From contig NZ_ALJC01000128.1 in NCBI RefSeq assembly GCF_000282975.1, positions 1 through 64,000 on the forward strand: 64,000 nt of DNA. Reading direction: 5' to 3'. Position 1 is the stretch's first letter. Every line of letters starts with the position of its first letter. The position numbers and the translations under genes were made by a program. The notes under the pieces were generated by a model. It made no database searches. It saw only the letters and a list, made by a program, of their open reading frames with translations, and was not told where the DNA came from. Of this stretch, positions 53,720 through 62,605 are shown one piece after another. The DNA is from Pseudomonas psychrophila HA-4 (GTDB lineage: Bacteria; Pseudomonadota; Gammaproteobacteria; Pseudomonadales; Pseudomonadaceae).

Positions 53720-54844
53720 ATGCCTGTGCTCGAAAGCCCTTTTGCCCAACTCCGCTTGATCCGCCAACCTGAACAGCAGAACGAGCCACTGCAGGCCTTC
53801 GATGCTGCCGATGAGTACGTGCTTAACCACTTGGCCGAATTGGCGCTACCCGCTAACAGTCGGGTACTGGTGCTCAACGACAGTTTTGGAGCGTTGGCCA
53901 TCAGCTTGGTCAGTACCATGCAGGTCACCAGCAGCAGTGACTCATTCTTGGCCATCCAAGCGCTGGAAAAGAATTTGGTGCGCAATGGCCATTCATTTGA
54001 CGGGGTCGCAATCATTCCGGCCAGCCAACCCTTGGTAGGTCCATTCGATTGCGTGTTGGTGCGCGTGCCTAAAACCCTGGCACTGTTAGAAGAGCAGCTT
54101 ATTCGCCTACAAGGCCAGTTGGCACCCGGCGCGCAAGTGATTGCAGGGGCAATGGTCAAGCACCTGCCACGCGCGGCAGGCGACTTGCTGGAGCGCTATA
54201 TCGGCCCGGTGCAAGCTTCGCTGGCAGTCAAAAAAGCCCGCCTGCTGATCGCCACCCCCGAAGCCAAAGCACCGTTTACCTCGCCCTACCCAACGCGCTA
54301 TTCGCTGAATGAGCCTGCCATTGAGCTGCTCAACCACGCCAACGTGTTCTGTCGCGAAGGGCTGGACATCGGCACTCGTGCGTTTCTGCCCCACCTACCG
54401 AAGAACTTGGGCTCGGCCCGGGTCGCAGATGTGGGTTGCGGAAATGGGGTATTGGCCATCGCCAGCGCCCTCAGCAATCCAGAGGCGCAGTACACGTTGG
54501 TCGATGAGTCTTTTATGGCGGTGCAGTCTGCGCGTGAAAACTGGCAGGCAGCACTGGGTGATCGCGAAGTGATCGTGCGGGCAGGCGACGGTCTGGCCGG
54601 TCAGGCGCCGGACTCATTGGATGTGGTGTTGTGCAACCCACCGTTTCACCAGCAGCAAGTTGTGGGGGACTTTCTGGCATGGCGCATGTTCCAGCAAGCC
54701 CGCGAGGCGTTGGTGGTCGGTGGCGCGCTGTACATCGTGGGCAATCGCCACTTGGGCTATCACAGCAAGCTGGCCAAGCTGTTCCGAGGCGTTGAACAAG
54801 TCGCCGCCACGCCCAAGTTCGTCATTCTCAAGGCGCGTAAGTAA
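53720..54844 (+). CDS. rlmG: 23S rRNA (guanine1835-N2)-methyltransferase RlmG
   Basis: The 374-residue product has two tandem methyltransferase-like halves. The N-terminal one starts QQNEPLQAFDAADEYVLNHL with a degenerate fold (VLVLNDSFGALAISL). The C-terminal catalytic one has VADVGCGNGVLAIASA for S-adenosylmethionine and DVVLCNPPFHQQQ (NPPF). This is the RlmG/RsmC family; the opening segment favours RlmG, which modifies G1835 of 23S rRNA. It is 168 bases after the luxR-type gene and followed by a long repeat. Confidence 0.93.
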   Translation: MPVLESPFAQLRLIRQPEQQNEPLQAFDAADEYVLNHLAELALPANSRVLVLNDSFGALAISLVSTMQVTSSSDSFLAIQALEKNLVRNGHSFDGVAIIPASQPLVGPFDCVLVRVPKTLALLEEQLIRLQGQLAPGAQVIAGAMVKHLPRAAGDLLERYIGPVQASLAVKKARLLIATPEAKAPFTSPYPTRYSLNEPAIELLNHANVFCREGLDIGTRAFLPHLPKNLGSARVADVGCGNGVLAIASALSNPEAQYTLVDESFMAVQSARENWQAALGDREVIVRAGDGLAGQAPDSLDVVLCNPPFHQQQVVGDFLAWRMFQQAREALVVGGALYIVGNRHLGYHSKLAKLFRGVEQVAATPKFVILKARK

Positions 54845-54854
54845 GCGTAAACCT

Positions 54855-55000
54855 GTAGCAGCTGCCGAGTTCCGCGAGGCTGCGTCCGATTGCGCAGCAA
54901 TCGTTAAGGCCCACACTCAGGTTTGACTTAACAACCGAACCTGCCGATTTGCGACGGCTACGCCGCCGGACGTAGCCTCGCAAAGCTCGGCAACTGCTAC
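54855..55000. repeat. 146-bp palindromic repeat, copy 1
   Basis: GTAGCAGCTGCCGAG opens and CTCGGCAACTGCTAC closes the element. Inner arms GCGAGGCTGCGTCCG and CGGACGTAGCCTCGC also pair. A second copy at 59333-59479 shares the arms. The element exactly fills the gap between the convergent rlmG and DUF2474 genes. Confidence 0.88.
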
Positions 55001-55011
55001 GCGTTTTACGA

Positions 55012-55179
55012 TCAATGGCTTTTCATGCCCGCAGCGGTCATGAACAGGCGGATCAGCATGGCGAACACCGCCAGGCTTGCGACGCTGGCGGTCCAAATCA
55101 GCACCAACCAGCCAATGCGTTGCCACAGCGGCTTTTTCTCGCACTCTTGCACATCGTTCAGATAATCCTTGCCAGCCAT
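55012..55179 (-). CDS. DUF2474 small membrane protein of the cio operon
   Basis: The 55-residue product (MAGKDYLNDVQECEKKPLWQ, then RIGWLVLIWTASVASLAVFAMLIRLFM) has one membrane helix (about 21-45). DUF2474 proteins are encoded after cyanide-insensitive oxidase genes and are likely small subunits like CydX. It starts about 57 bases after cioB ends. ATG 55179 was chosen over the longer frame from 55230 because the family begins near this residue. Confidence 0.82.
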   Translation of the reverse strand: MAGKDYLNDVQECEKKPLWQRIGWLVLIWTASVASLAVFAMLIRLFMTAAGMKSH

Positions 55180-55236
55180 GTTCAGGCACTCCTCTGGGGA
55201 AAAGGCTGCGCCCGGCGGGCGCAGCGGCATTTGCGA

Positions 55237-56244
55237 CTAGTGGTAACCGTCTTCGTGGGTCACCTTGCCGCGGAACACGTAGTAGCTCCAGTAGGTGTAA
55301 CCCAGGATGAACGGAATGATGAACAAAGTGCCGACCAGCATAAAGCCCTGGCTTTGTGGCGGTGCGGCGGCCTCGTAGATCGAAATCGCCGGTGGGATGA
55401 TGTTCGGCCACAGGCTGATGCCCAAACCGCTATAGCCCAGAAAGATCAGCACCAGGGTCAGCAGAAACGGCGTGTAATGGGCATTGCGGGCAATCGCTTT
55501 GAGTAAGCCGTACATCGTGACCAACACCAGCACCGGCACCGGCAAGAACCAGAACAGGTTTGGCAAGGTGAACCAGCGCGCGGCAATGTCGGAGTGCGCC
55601 AGCGGCGTCCACAGGCTGACAATGCCCATCACCACCAACAGCACCAACGCCAATGGCCGACCCAGCTTATGCATGCGCTCTTGCAAATGGCCTTCGGTTT
55701 TCATGATCAGCCACGTGCAACCGAGCAAGGCATAGGCCACGATCAGTGCGATGCCGCAGAACACGGTAAACGGTGACAACCAGTCCAGACCGCCGCCCGC
55801 ATATTCGCGATTGACCACCGGGATACCATCAATGAAGGCCCCCAGCGCTACGCCCTGAAAGAAGGTCGCGACAATCGAACCACCGATGAAGGCCTTGTCC
55901 CAGATATGACGCTTATCGGCCGTGGCCTTGAAGCGGAACTCAAAAGCCACTCCGCGAAAGATCAAGCCGACCAGCATCAGGATCAACGGCAGGTACAGCG
56001 CCGACAACACCACCGAGTAAGCCAGCGGAAAGGCCCCGAACAGCGCAGCGCCGCCCAGTACCAGCCAGGTTTCGTTGCCGTCCCAGACAGGTGCAACGGT
56101 GTTCATCATCACATCGCGGTCTTTTTCGCCCTTGATAAAGGGGAAGAGGATGCCGATGCCGAGGTCGAAGCCATCCATGATCACGTACATCATGACCCCG
56201 AAAATGATGATGATTGCCCAGATAAGTGGCAGATCAATACCCAT
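55237..56244 (-). CDS. cioB: cyanide-insensitive quinol oxidase subunit II CioB
   Basis: The 335-residue membrane protein starts MGIDLPLIWAIIIIFGVMMYVIMDGFDLGIGILFP, the CydB family N-terminus. NTVAPVWDGNETWLVLGGAALF and FPLAYSVVLSALYLPL follow. About eight membrane segments are seen. It is 3 bases after cioA ends, so it is translated from the same message. CydB-type subunits complete the quinol oxidase that takes electrons to oxygen without pumping protons. Confidence 0.95.
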   Translation of the reverse strand: MGIDLPLIWAIIIIFGVMMYVIMDGFDLGIGILFPFIKGEKDRDVMMNTVAPVWDGNETWLVLGGAALFGAFPLAYSVVLSALYLPLILMLVGLIFRGVAFEFRFKATADKRHIWDKAFIGGSIVATFFQGVALGAFIDGIPVVNREYAGGGLDWLSPFTVFCGIALIVAYALLGCTWLIMKTEGHLQERMHKLGRPLALVLLVVMGIVSLWTPLAHSDIAARWFTLPNLFWFLPVPVLVLVTMYGLLKAIARNAHYTPFLLTLVLIFLGYSGLGISLWPNIIPPAISIYEAAAPPQSQGFMLVGTLFIIPFILGYTYWSYYVFRGKVTHEDGYH

Positions 56245-56247
56245 GAC

Positions 56248-57687
56248 TCAGTTCCCCTTCTTCAGGCTGTCGCTGTGACCGTCGTCAGTGCCTTCAACAG
56301 CAGCCGACAAAGGACGAGCAGGCGTGCGTTGCTGACCCGGTCCACCCGTGGTGTGACCATCGCCCTCATGGGCAATCGGGCCTTTGCGTACCAGTCGCAT
56401 CATGTAGCCGATGCCGACACCAAACAGTGAGAAGTACACCAGCACAAACAGGATCAGGGTGATGCTCATCTGCGTCACGCTGTGGTTGGAGGAGGCATCT
56501 GCGGTACGCATCAGCCCATAGACCACCCACGGCTGACGGCCGATTTCAGTGGTGAACCAGCCCGCAAGAATCGCGATCAAGCCGGACGGCCCCATCCACA
56601 GCACCAAACGCAGGAACCAGCGACTTTCATACAAAGTGCCGCGTTTGCGCAGCCATACGCTCCACAGACCGATGAAGATCATCAGCATGCCCAGCGCAAC
56701 CATGATGCGGAACGTGAAGAACACAATGGTCGAGTTTGGACGATCGGCTGCCGGGTAGTCCTTCATGGCCGGGATCTGTTTATCCAGGCTATGGGTCAGG
56801 ATCAGGCTGCCCAAGTACGGCACTTCAATTTTGTAGTCGGTGGTCTCTGTTTTCATGTTCGGAATGCCGAACAGAATCAGTGGTGTCGGCTCGCCGGGCT
56901 TGTTTTCCCAGTGACCTTCAATGGCCGCGATTTTCACCGGCTGATATTTCAGCGTGTTCAAACCGTGGGCATCGCCAATAAACGCTTGCACCGGCGCAAC
57001 GACCAACGCCATCCACATGGCCATCGAGAACATGCGGCGGATGGCTGGCGTATTACGCCCGCGTAGCAGGTGCCAAGCAGCCGAGGCACCAACGAAGAAC
57101 GCCGTGGCCACAAAAGCTGCCGTGGCCATGTGGGCCAGACGGTAAGGGAACGACGGGTTAAAGATCACGGCCAGCCAATCAACCGGAATCACGCGACCAT
57201 CAATGATTTCGAAGCCTTGCGGGGTTTGCATCCAGCTGTTGGATGCCAAGATCCAGAAGGTCGAGACCAGTGTGCCGAGGGCCACCATCGCGGTTGAGAA
57301 GAAGTGCATGCCGCGACCGACGCGGTTCCAGCCGAAGAGCATGACGCCCAGAAAACCGGCTTCGAGGAAGAACGCGGTGAGCACTTCATAGGTCAGCAAG
57401 GGGCCGGTGACCGCGCCTGCGAAGTCAGAGAACCGCGACCAGTTCGTGCCGAACTGATAGGCCATGACCAAACCCGAAACCACACCCATACCAAAGTTGA
57501 CTGCAAATATCTTCGACCAAAAGTGATACAGGTCACGGTATGTATCGTCACGGGTTTTCAGCCACATACCTTCGAGCACCATCAGATAACTGGCGAGACC
57601 GATGGTGATGGCTGGAAATAGGATGTGAAACGATACAGTGAACGCGAACTGAATTCGGGCGAGATCGAGAGCCTCCAAACCGAACAT
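56248..57687 (-). CDS. cioA: cyanide-insensitive quinol oxidase subunit I CioA
   Basis: The 479-residue product from MFGLEALDLARIQFAFTVSFHILFPAITIG carries the haem-ligand histidines and the segment GWFTTEIGRQPWVVYGLMRT. The Q-loop is short, which marks the cyanide-insensitive subfamily. The longer open frame from 57861 has no family match. DUF2474 and cioB follow, and an ANR/FNR-type box lies about 160 bases upstream. The oxidase serves respiration when cyanide or low oxygen limits haem-copper oxidases. Confidence 0.95.
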   Translation of the reverse strand: MFGLEALDLARIQFAFTVSFHILFPAITIGLASYLMVLEGMWLKTRDDTYRDLYHFWSKIFAVNFGMGVVSGLVMAYQFGTNWSRFSDFAGAVTGPLLTYEVLTAFFLEAGFLGVMLFGWNRVGRGMHFFSTAMVALGTLVSTFWILASNSWMQTPQGFEIIDGRVIPVDWLAVIFNPSFPYRLAHMATAAFVATAFFVGASAAWHLLRGRNTPAIRRMFSMAMWMALVVAPVQAFIGDAHGLNTLKYQPVKIAAIEGHWENKPGEPTPLILFGIPNMKTETTDYKIEVPYLGSLILTHSLDKQIPAMKDYPAADRPNSTIVFFTFRIMVALGMLMIFIGLWSVWLRKRGTLYESRWFLRLVLWMGPSGLIAILAGWFTTEIGRQPWVVYGLMRTADASSNHSVTQMSITLILFVLVYFSLFGVGIGYMMRLVRKGPIAHEGDGHTTGGPGQQRTPARPLSAAVEGTDDGHSDSLKKGN

Positions 57688-57847
57688 AAGTCTTCCTCTA
57701 TCAGGTATCAGGTCGTTCAGGACACAGGCAGGACGCCGGTGTCCAACAGCCCCGCGGCAATGGCCATCGCGAATCAGCGCTCGCTCTTTTAACCACGACT
57801 CTAGGGGATCTGGCCGTCTGGCCACTCCAGATAAACCGCCGAGGGTT

Positions 57848-57861
57848 TTGACCTGGATCAA
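57848..57861. promoter_or_regulatory. ANR/FNR-type box upstream of cioA
   Basis: TTGACCTGGATCAA matches the consensus TTGAT-N4-ATCAA at 9 of 10 defined positions. It is about 160 bases before the cioA ATG. In P. aeruginosa ANR controls cioAB under low oxygen, so this is a good candidate site. Confidence 0.75.
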
Positions 57862-58044
57862 ACATTGCTGAAAGAGTAGTCCATTCTTGCCATGTGGCTA
57901 ATGTGGTTCGTTGTCGCGTGACAGGTTGTCCCAGGGCTTGAAATAGACCGTTGCAGGAACCGTATGCAATGCAAAAACGCGGCGTTTGCGCTGACCGCCC
58001 GGCACGTTTATGAAGGCTCGCTGCCGAGTCATTATTTGTTACAG
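57862..58044. other. intergenic between cioA and MFS gene, no gene seen
   Basis: The whole cioA-MFS gap is about 403 bases (57688-58090). Besides the ANR-type box and a possible Fur box it holds no recognised gene; an open frame at 57964 runs through the MFS start in another frame and lacks a ribosome binding site. Confidence 0.5.
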
Positions 58045-58063
58045 AAAAATGATAATCTCGACC
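58045..58063 (+). promoter_or_regulatory. possible Fur box upstream of MFS exporter
   Basis: AAAAATGATAATCTCGACC matches the 19-base Fur consensus GATAATGATAATCATTATC at 13 positions, mostly in the left half and centre. It is 28 bases before the MFS start. The right half is poor, so this is uncertain. Confidence 0.35.
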
Positions 58064-58090
58064 TCTCCCACCCTCCGCCACGACCTCTAA

Positions 58091-59308
58091 ATGACCAGCC
58101 AGCCCCTCCTGTTACGTCATCACCGGCCCTTTGTGGCCTTTTGGTTTGCCCGTATTTTCACCGCCAGCGCCTTTCAAATGCTGACCGTGGCCATTGGTTG
58201 GAACATCTACCAACTCACCGGCAATGTGATGGACCTGGGTTGGGTGGGGTTGATCGAATTCGCCCCGCGCGTGCTGTTTATGCTGCACACCGGGCATGTG
58301 GCGGACCGCTATGACCGGCGCCGAGTGGCCGCATTGTGCCAATCGTTGCAGGCGATGATTGCCCTGACGCTGGCTATCAGCAGCACCAACGGGCACATCA
58401 CGCGGGAGCTGATTTTTGTGCTGGCGTTTTTGTTGGGCGCGGCCCGTTCATTCGAGATGCCCACCACCCAAGCACTGCTCCCCTCTATCGTGCCGGTGGC
58501 GCTTTTTCCCCGCGCCGTGGCCGCGGCTCAAGCGGCACAGCAATCGGCAACCATCGTTGCGCCAGCGGTTGGGGGTTTGCTCTATGCGTTTGGCAGCGTC
58601 TGGGTGTATGGCCCCAGCGTGGTGCTGTATCTGATTGCGGCCCTATTAATGAGCAACCTGCCTGCGCGGCAGGTCCCGCTGAATAAGGCTAAAGCCACCC
58701 TGGACTCACTGCTGGCCGGCATTCGCTTTATCCGCAGCCGCCCGGACATTCTGGGCGCCATCTCTCTGGATTTGTTTGCGGTATTGCTGGGTGGCGCCAC
58801 GGCGTTGCTGCCGGTCTTTGCCAAAGACATTCTGCTAACCGGGCCTTGGGGCTTGGGCATGCTGCGCTCCGCCCCAGCGGTGGGCGCGTTGTTGATGTCA
58901 CTGTGGCTGGCGCGGTTCCCGTTTGAACGCAAGGTGGGACGCACCATGTTTACTGCGGTAGGCGTGTTTGGAGTAGCGACCATCGCGTTCGGGCTGTCGA
59001 CCTCGTTCTGGTTTTCGATGGCGGTGCTGGTGGTGCTTGGCGCGGCCGACATGATCAGCATGGTGATCCGCGCCTCGTTCGTGCAGTTGGAAACCCCGGA
59101 TGAAATGCGCGGCCGGGTCAGTGCGGTCAATGGCCTGTTTATCGGCGCGTCCAATCAACTGGGCGAGTTTGAGTCTGGGGTGACGGCGCACTGGCTGGGC
59201 ACAGTACCAGCCGTGGTGCTGGGCGGGGTCGGGACGCTGCTCGTCACCGGGCTGTGGATAAAAATGTTCCCGGGGTTGGCCAAGCGTGACCGACTGGTGG
59301 AGGATTAA
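58091..59308 (+). CDS. MFS transporter, EntS/DUF894-like
   Basis: The 405-residue inner-membrane protein has 12 predicted segments and a GHVADRYDRRRVAALCQ loop after helix 2, the MFS hallmark. SFEMPTTQALLPSIVPVALFPRAVAAAQAAQQSATIVAPAVGG and LETPDEMRGRVSAVNGLFIGASNQLGEFESG place it with EntS-like exporters (DUF894/MFS_3). The substrate is unknown; a siderophore or drug is possible. A weak Fur-box-like site precedes it. A large repeat follows. Confidence 0.9.
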   Translation: MTSQPLLLRHHRPFVAFWFARIFTASAFQMLTVAIGWNIYQLTGNVMDLGWVGLIEFAPRVLFMLHTGHVADRYDRRRVAALCQSLQAMIALTLAISSTNGHITRELIFVLAFLLGAARSFEMPTTQALLPSIVPVALFPRAVAAAQAAQQSATIVAPAVGGLLYAFGSVWVYGPSVVLYLIAALLMSNLPARQVPLNKAKATLDSLLAGIRFIRSRPDILGAISLDLFAVLLGGATALLPVFAKDILLTGPWGLGMLRSAPAVGALLMSLWLARFPFERKVGRTMFTAVGVFGVATIAFGLSTSFWFSMAVLVVLGAADMISMVIRASFVQLETPDEMRGRVSAVNGLFIGASNQLGEFESGVTAHWLGTVPAVVLGGVGTLLVTGLWIKMFPGLAKRDRLVED

Positions 59309-59332
59309 CGCTAGAGCGCCGCACACCATTGC

Positions 59333-59479
59333 GTAGCAGTTGACGAGTAGTGCGAGGCTACGTCCGATTGCGAAGCGATCGTAAATGCGAAGTAAAAGAT
59401 TCGACTGACATACCCAAGTGCCTGACCTTACGGCGGCTGCGCCACCGAACGTAGCCTCGCTACGCTCCTCAACTGCTAC
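59333..59479. repeat. 147-bp palindromic repeat, copy 2
   Basis: GTAGCAGTTGACGAG and CTCCTCAACTGCTAC form outer arms, GCGAGGCTACGTCCG and CGAACGTAGCCTCGC form inner arms. It is homologous to 54855-55000. It lies between the MFS gene and the convergent DUF4879 gene. Confidence 0.88.
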
Positions 59480-59489
59480 GTAGTGTGGC

Positions 59490-59927
59490 CTAACGTATAT
59501 AAAGCTGCGTCTGTAGACGGGTGTAGGGCGGGACCAGTGAAGTGTTACTGAACTGGAACCAGCCGTCCTCTTTGTTACCCAAATCGAAGGTGTACAGGTA
59601 GCCCACCGTGGTACCTGCACCATCACAGGTCACCATCCCTGCGCCTTTATTGCAGACTGGCGTGCGAACACCGTCTACGGCTTGGCCGTCGAATGTCGCC
59701 GTGGGCTCGCGCCCGTAGCCGCGCTCCAGCACAAAAACCTTGATATTAGGGGCGCGATGATGAGCCTTGGTTTGCTCGCGGCCATCTGACACATCCTCTA
59801 CAGCACCTGACGTAGACGCTACCTTGAGGATTTCGACCTGGCTCAGCGGCATCGCCGGTGCTGCACTCATGCCCATGCTTATAAAGAGGCTCAAACAGGC
59901 CGAGAAAGCAGTAATGGTGCGCTTCAT
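59490..59927 (-). CDS. DUF4879 family secreted protein
   Basis: The 145-residue product has a signal peptide (MKRTITAFSACLSLFISMGM, cut near SAAPA). It continues PLSQVEILKVASTSGAVEDV, KVFVLERGYGREPTATFDGQAVDGVRTPVC, GYLYTFDL and ends TQLYIR, a pattern I associate with DUF4879 (YolA-like) proteins. Two cysteines (TPVC and VTCDG) may pair. The function is unknown. It has no operon partner. Confidence 0.72.
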   Translation of the reverse strand: MKRTITAFSACLSLFISMGMSAAPAMPLSQVEILKVASTSGAVEDVSDGREQTKAHHRAPNIKVFVLERGYGREPTATFDGQAVDGVRTPVCNKGAGMVTCDGAGTTVGYLYTFDLGNKEDGWFQFSNTSLVPPYTRLQTQLYIR

Positions 59928-60127
59928 AATTCCCCCTGATAAGTGGCACGCAGTATGCCTGTCCCCACGACGTTACAAAACATGGCCCAGCAAGCAGCCA
60001 GACGTCCGAGCTGCTGGTATGATGCGCGGCTTTTTCCGACAGACAGAAAATCTTCAGGCCTTAGCAGTCTGTGCTTTGCTGTTGAAAACGATTTAATCAC
60101 GGCGCCAGTGGCGCCACGGGGACTGGC

Positions 60128-61423
60128 ATGCTGGAAAGGCTGTTTCAACTCAAAGCACACAACACAAATGTGCGAACCGAGATTCTTGCGGGTATCACCA
60201 CCTTCTTGGCGATGGCCTACATCCTCTTCGTAAACCCGAGCATCCTCGGCGAAACGGGGATGGACAAAGGCGCGGTGTTTGTCGCGACCTGCCTGGCAGC
60301 GGCCATCGGCTCGGCGACCATGGGCATCATCGCCAACTACCCGATCGCGCTGGCGCCGGGCATGGGTTTGAACGCCTTCTTCACCTACACCGTGGTGCTG
60401 CACATGGGCCACACCTGGCAAGTGGCGCTGGGTGCGGTATTCATCTCAGCGGTGCTGTTCTTTCTGTTGTCGATCTTTCGCATCCGCGAATGGATCATCA
60501 ACAGCATCCCGCTGCCGTTGCGCTCGGCCATTGCTGCCGGTATCGGCCTGTTTCTGGCGCTGATCGCGCTGGGTAACGCCGGTATCGTGGTTGCCAACAA
60601 GGCTACTCTGGTGGGCATGGGCGACCTGACTCAGCCAAAAGTCATCTTGGCATCCTTGGGCTTTGCCCTGATTGTGGCTCTTGAAGCACTGAAAATGCGC
60701 GGCGCGGTATTGATCGGCATTCTGGCCGTGACCCTTGCGTCCATCGCAATGGGCGTGACTGAGTTCGGTGGCGTGATGTCGATGCCGCCATCCTTGGCCC
60801 CAACCTTCCTGCAACTGGACATTAAAGGCGCACTGGACATTGGTCTGGTGAGCGTGATCTTCGCCTTCCTGTTCGTCGACTTGTTCGACAACTCCGGCAC
60901 CCTGATCGGCGTGGCCAAGCGCGCAGGCCTGATGGGCAAAGACGGGCACATGCCGAAAATGGGCCGCGCCCTGATCGCCGACAGCACCGCGGCCATGGCC
61001 GGTTCGCTGTTGGGCACCTCGACCACCACCAGCTACATTGAGTCGGCAGCTGGCGTGAGCGCTGGTGGCCGCACCGGTTTGACCGCCATCGTGGTCGGCA
61101 TCATGTTCTTGCTGGCGTTGTTCTTCTCGCCTTTGGCGGCCAGCGTTCCGGCATTTGCCACCGCGCCTGCGTTGATGTTCGTCGCGGTATTGATGATGAG
61201 CGGCCTGGCCGAAATCGAGTGGGACGACGTAACCGTTGCCGCCCCGGTGGTCATCACCGCACTGGCCATGCCGTTCACCTACTCCATTGCCAACGGCATC
61301 GCCTTCGGCTTTATTTCATGGACGGTGATCAAGCTGCTGTCGGGCCGCGTTCGCGAGCTGAATGCACCGCTGATCATTTTGTCGGTTCTGTTTGTGGTCA
61401 AGCTGGGTTGGTTTAACGCATGA
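60128..61423 (+). CDS. NCS2 family purine permease (AzgA/GhxP-like)
   Basis: The 431-residue inner-membrane protein starts MLERLFQLKAHNTNVRTEIL and has about 12-14 segments. AGITTFLAMAYILFVNPSIL, IALAPGMGLNAFFTYTVV and FVDLFDNSGTLIGVAKRAGL mark the adenine/guanine/hypoxanthine branch of NCS2 (COG2252). SLLGTSTTTSYIESAAGVSAGGRTGLTA is a further family segment. The exact purine is not known. Its stop overlaps the trmA start by 4 bases. Confidence 0.93.
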   Translation: MLERLFQLKAHNTNVRTEILAGITTFLAMAYILFVNPSILGETGMDKGAVFVATCLAAAIGSATMGIIANYPIALAPGMGLNAFFTYTVVLHMGHTWQVALGAVFISAVLFFLLSIFRIREWIINSIPLPLRSAIAAGIGLFLALIALGNAGIVVANKATLVGMGDLTQPKVILASLGFALIVALEALKMRGAVLIGILAVTLASIAMGVTEFGGVMSMPPSLAPTFLQLDIKGALDIGLVSVIFAFLFVDLFDNSGTLIGVAKRAGLMGKDGHMPKMGRALIADSTAAMAGSLLGTSTTTSYIESAAGVSAGGRTGLTAIVVGIMFLLALFFSPLAASVPAFATAPALMFVAVLMMSGLAEIEWDDVTVAAPVVITALAMPFTYSIANGIAFGFISWTVIKLLSGRVRELNAPLIILSVLFVVKLGWFNA

Positions 61424-62508
61424 GTGCATTGCCGTTTGATTCTGCTACCTACGCCATTGAGCTTGAGGCCAAGGCCAATCGTCTGCGCGAGCTGTTAGCG
61501 CCATTCGACGCGCCAGAGCCTCAGGTGTTTGACTCGCCGCTGAAGCATTTTCGCCTGCGCGCCGAATTCCGCCTGTGGCGCGAAGGCGGCGAGCGTCATT
61601 ACGCGATGTTCGCCCAAGATGACAAACGCACGCCGATTCTGATCGAAGAGTTCCCGATTGCCAGCCAGCGCATCAATCAACTGATGCCGCAGCTCAAGGC
61701 CGCTTGGCAAGCCAGTTCGGCCCTGAGCCATAAGTTGTTCCAGGTGGAGTTCCAGACCACCTTGGCAGGCGATGCGATGGTCACCTTGTGCTATCACCGC
61801 CCGCTGGACGAGCATTGGCAAAACGCTGCCGAGCAGTTGGCCAAAGACCTTGAAGTCAGCGTAATTGGCCGCTCAAAGGGCAAGCGCGTGGTGATTGGTC
61901 GCGACTATGTTGTTGAGAAACTGGAGGTTGCAGGGCGCACCTTCACGTATCAACAGCCAGAAGGCGCGTTCACCCAGCCAAACGGCACGGTCAACCAGAA
62001 GATGCTCAATTGGGCATACGAAGCGTTGGGCGAGCGTTCAGACGACTTGCTCGAACTGTACTGCGGCAACGGCAATTTCACCCTGCCGTTGGCGACCCGC
62101 GTACGCAACGTGCTGGCCACTGAAATCAGCAAGACCTCGGTCAACGCCGCCTTGAACAACCTTAGCGACAACGCTGTGGATAACGTCAAGCTGGTGCGTT
62201 TGTCAGCCGAAGAACTGACCGAAGCCCTGAACGAAGTCCGCCCGTTCCGCCGCTTGCAGGGCATTGACCTGAAAAGCTACGAATTCGGCAGCGTCTTTGT
62301 AGACCCGCCGCGCGCAGGCATGGACCCAGACACCTGCGAGCTGACGCGTCGTTTCGACAACATCCTGTACATCTCGTGCAACCCGCTGACCTTGGCCGAA
62401 AACATCGCCCAACTGCACGATACCCATCGTATTGAGCGTTGCGCCGTGTTTGACCAGTTCCCGTGGACTCACCACATGGAATCGGGTGTGTTGCTGGTTC
62501 GTCGCTAA
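61420..62508 (+). CDS. trmA: tRNA (uracil(54)-C5)-methyltransferase TrmA
   Basis: TrmA makes the T of the T-loop. The 362-residue product has the SAM motif LELYCGNGNFTLPLA, the DPPRAGMDP segment and the catalytic-cysteine motif ISCNPLTL. AFTQPN matches the substrate-binding region. It has no iron-sulfur cluster cysteines like RlmD. It overlaps the permease gene by 4 bases (ATGA), so is translated from the same message. Confidence 0.97.
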   Translation: MSALPFDSATYAIELEAKANRLRELLAPFDAPEPQVFDSPLKHFRLRAEFRLWREGGERHYAMFAQDDKRTPILIEEFPIASQRINQLMPQLKAAWQASSALSHKLFQVEFQTTLAGDAMVTLCYHRPLDEHWQNAAEQLAKDLEVSVIGRSKGKRVVIGRDYVVEKLEVAGRTFTYQQPEGAFTQPNGTVNQKMLNWAYEALGERSDDLLELYCGNGNFTLPLATRVRNVLATEISKTSVNAALNNLSDNAVDNVKLVRLSAEELTEALNEVRPFRRLQGIDLKSYEFGSVFVDPPRAGMDPDTCELTRRFDNILYISCNPLTLAENIAQLHDTHRIERCAVFDQFPWTHHMESGVLLVRR

Positions 62509-62530
62509 AGCGTTTAGCTGCGTACGTTAT

Positions 62531-62601
62531 GTAGGCGCTGCCGCAGGCTGTGATCTTTCGATTTTAAAGATCAAAAGATCGCAGCCTGCGGCAGCTCCTA
62601 C
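62531..62601. repeat. REP-like palindrome, GCAGGCTG(C/T)GATC type
   Basis: GTAGGCGCTGCCGCAGGCTG (then TGATC) and its inverse (GATCGCAGCCTGCGGCAGCT, then CCTAC) fill the gap between the convergent trmA and TolC-family genes. It shares its core with 43744-43818. Confidence 0.88.
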
Positions 62602-62605
62602 GTGG

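Noticed and set aside
57688..57861. N-terminal extension of cioA
   Set aside because: The extra 58 residues match no oxidase subunit and would end at the ANR-type box; the family starts at MFGLEALDLA.
18487..62601. Repeats considered as CRISPR
   Set aside because: They are single palindromes or inverted pairs spread over the window, not regular direct repeats with spacers, and no cas gene is present.
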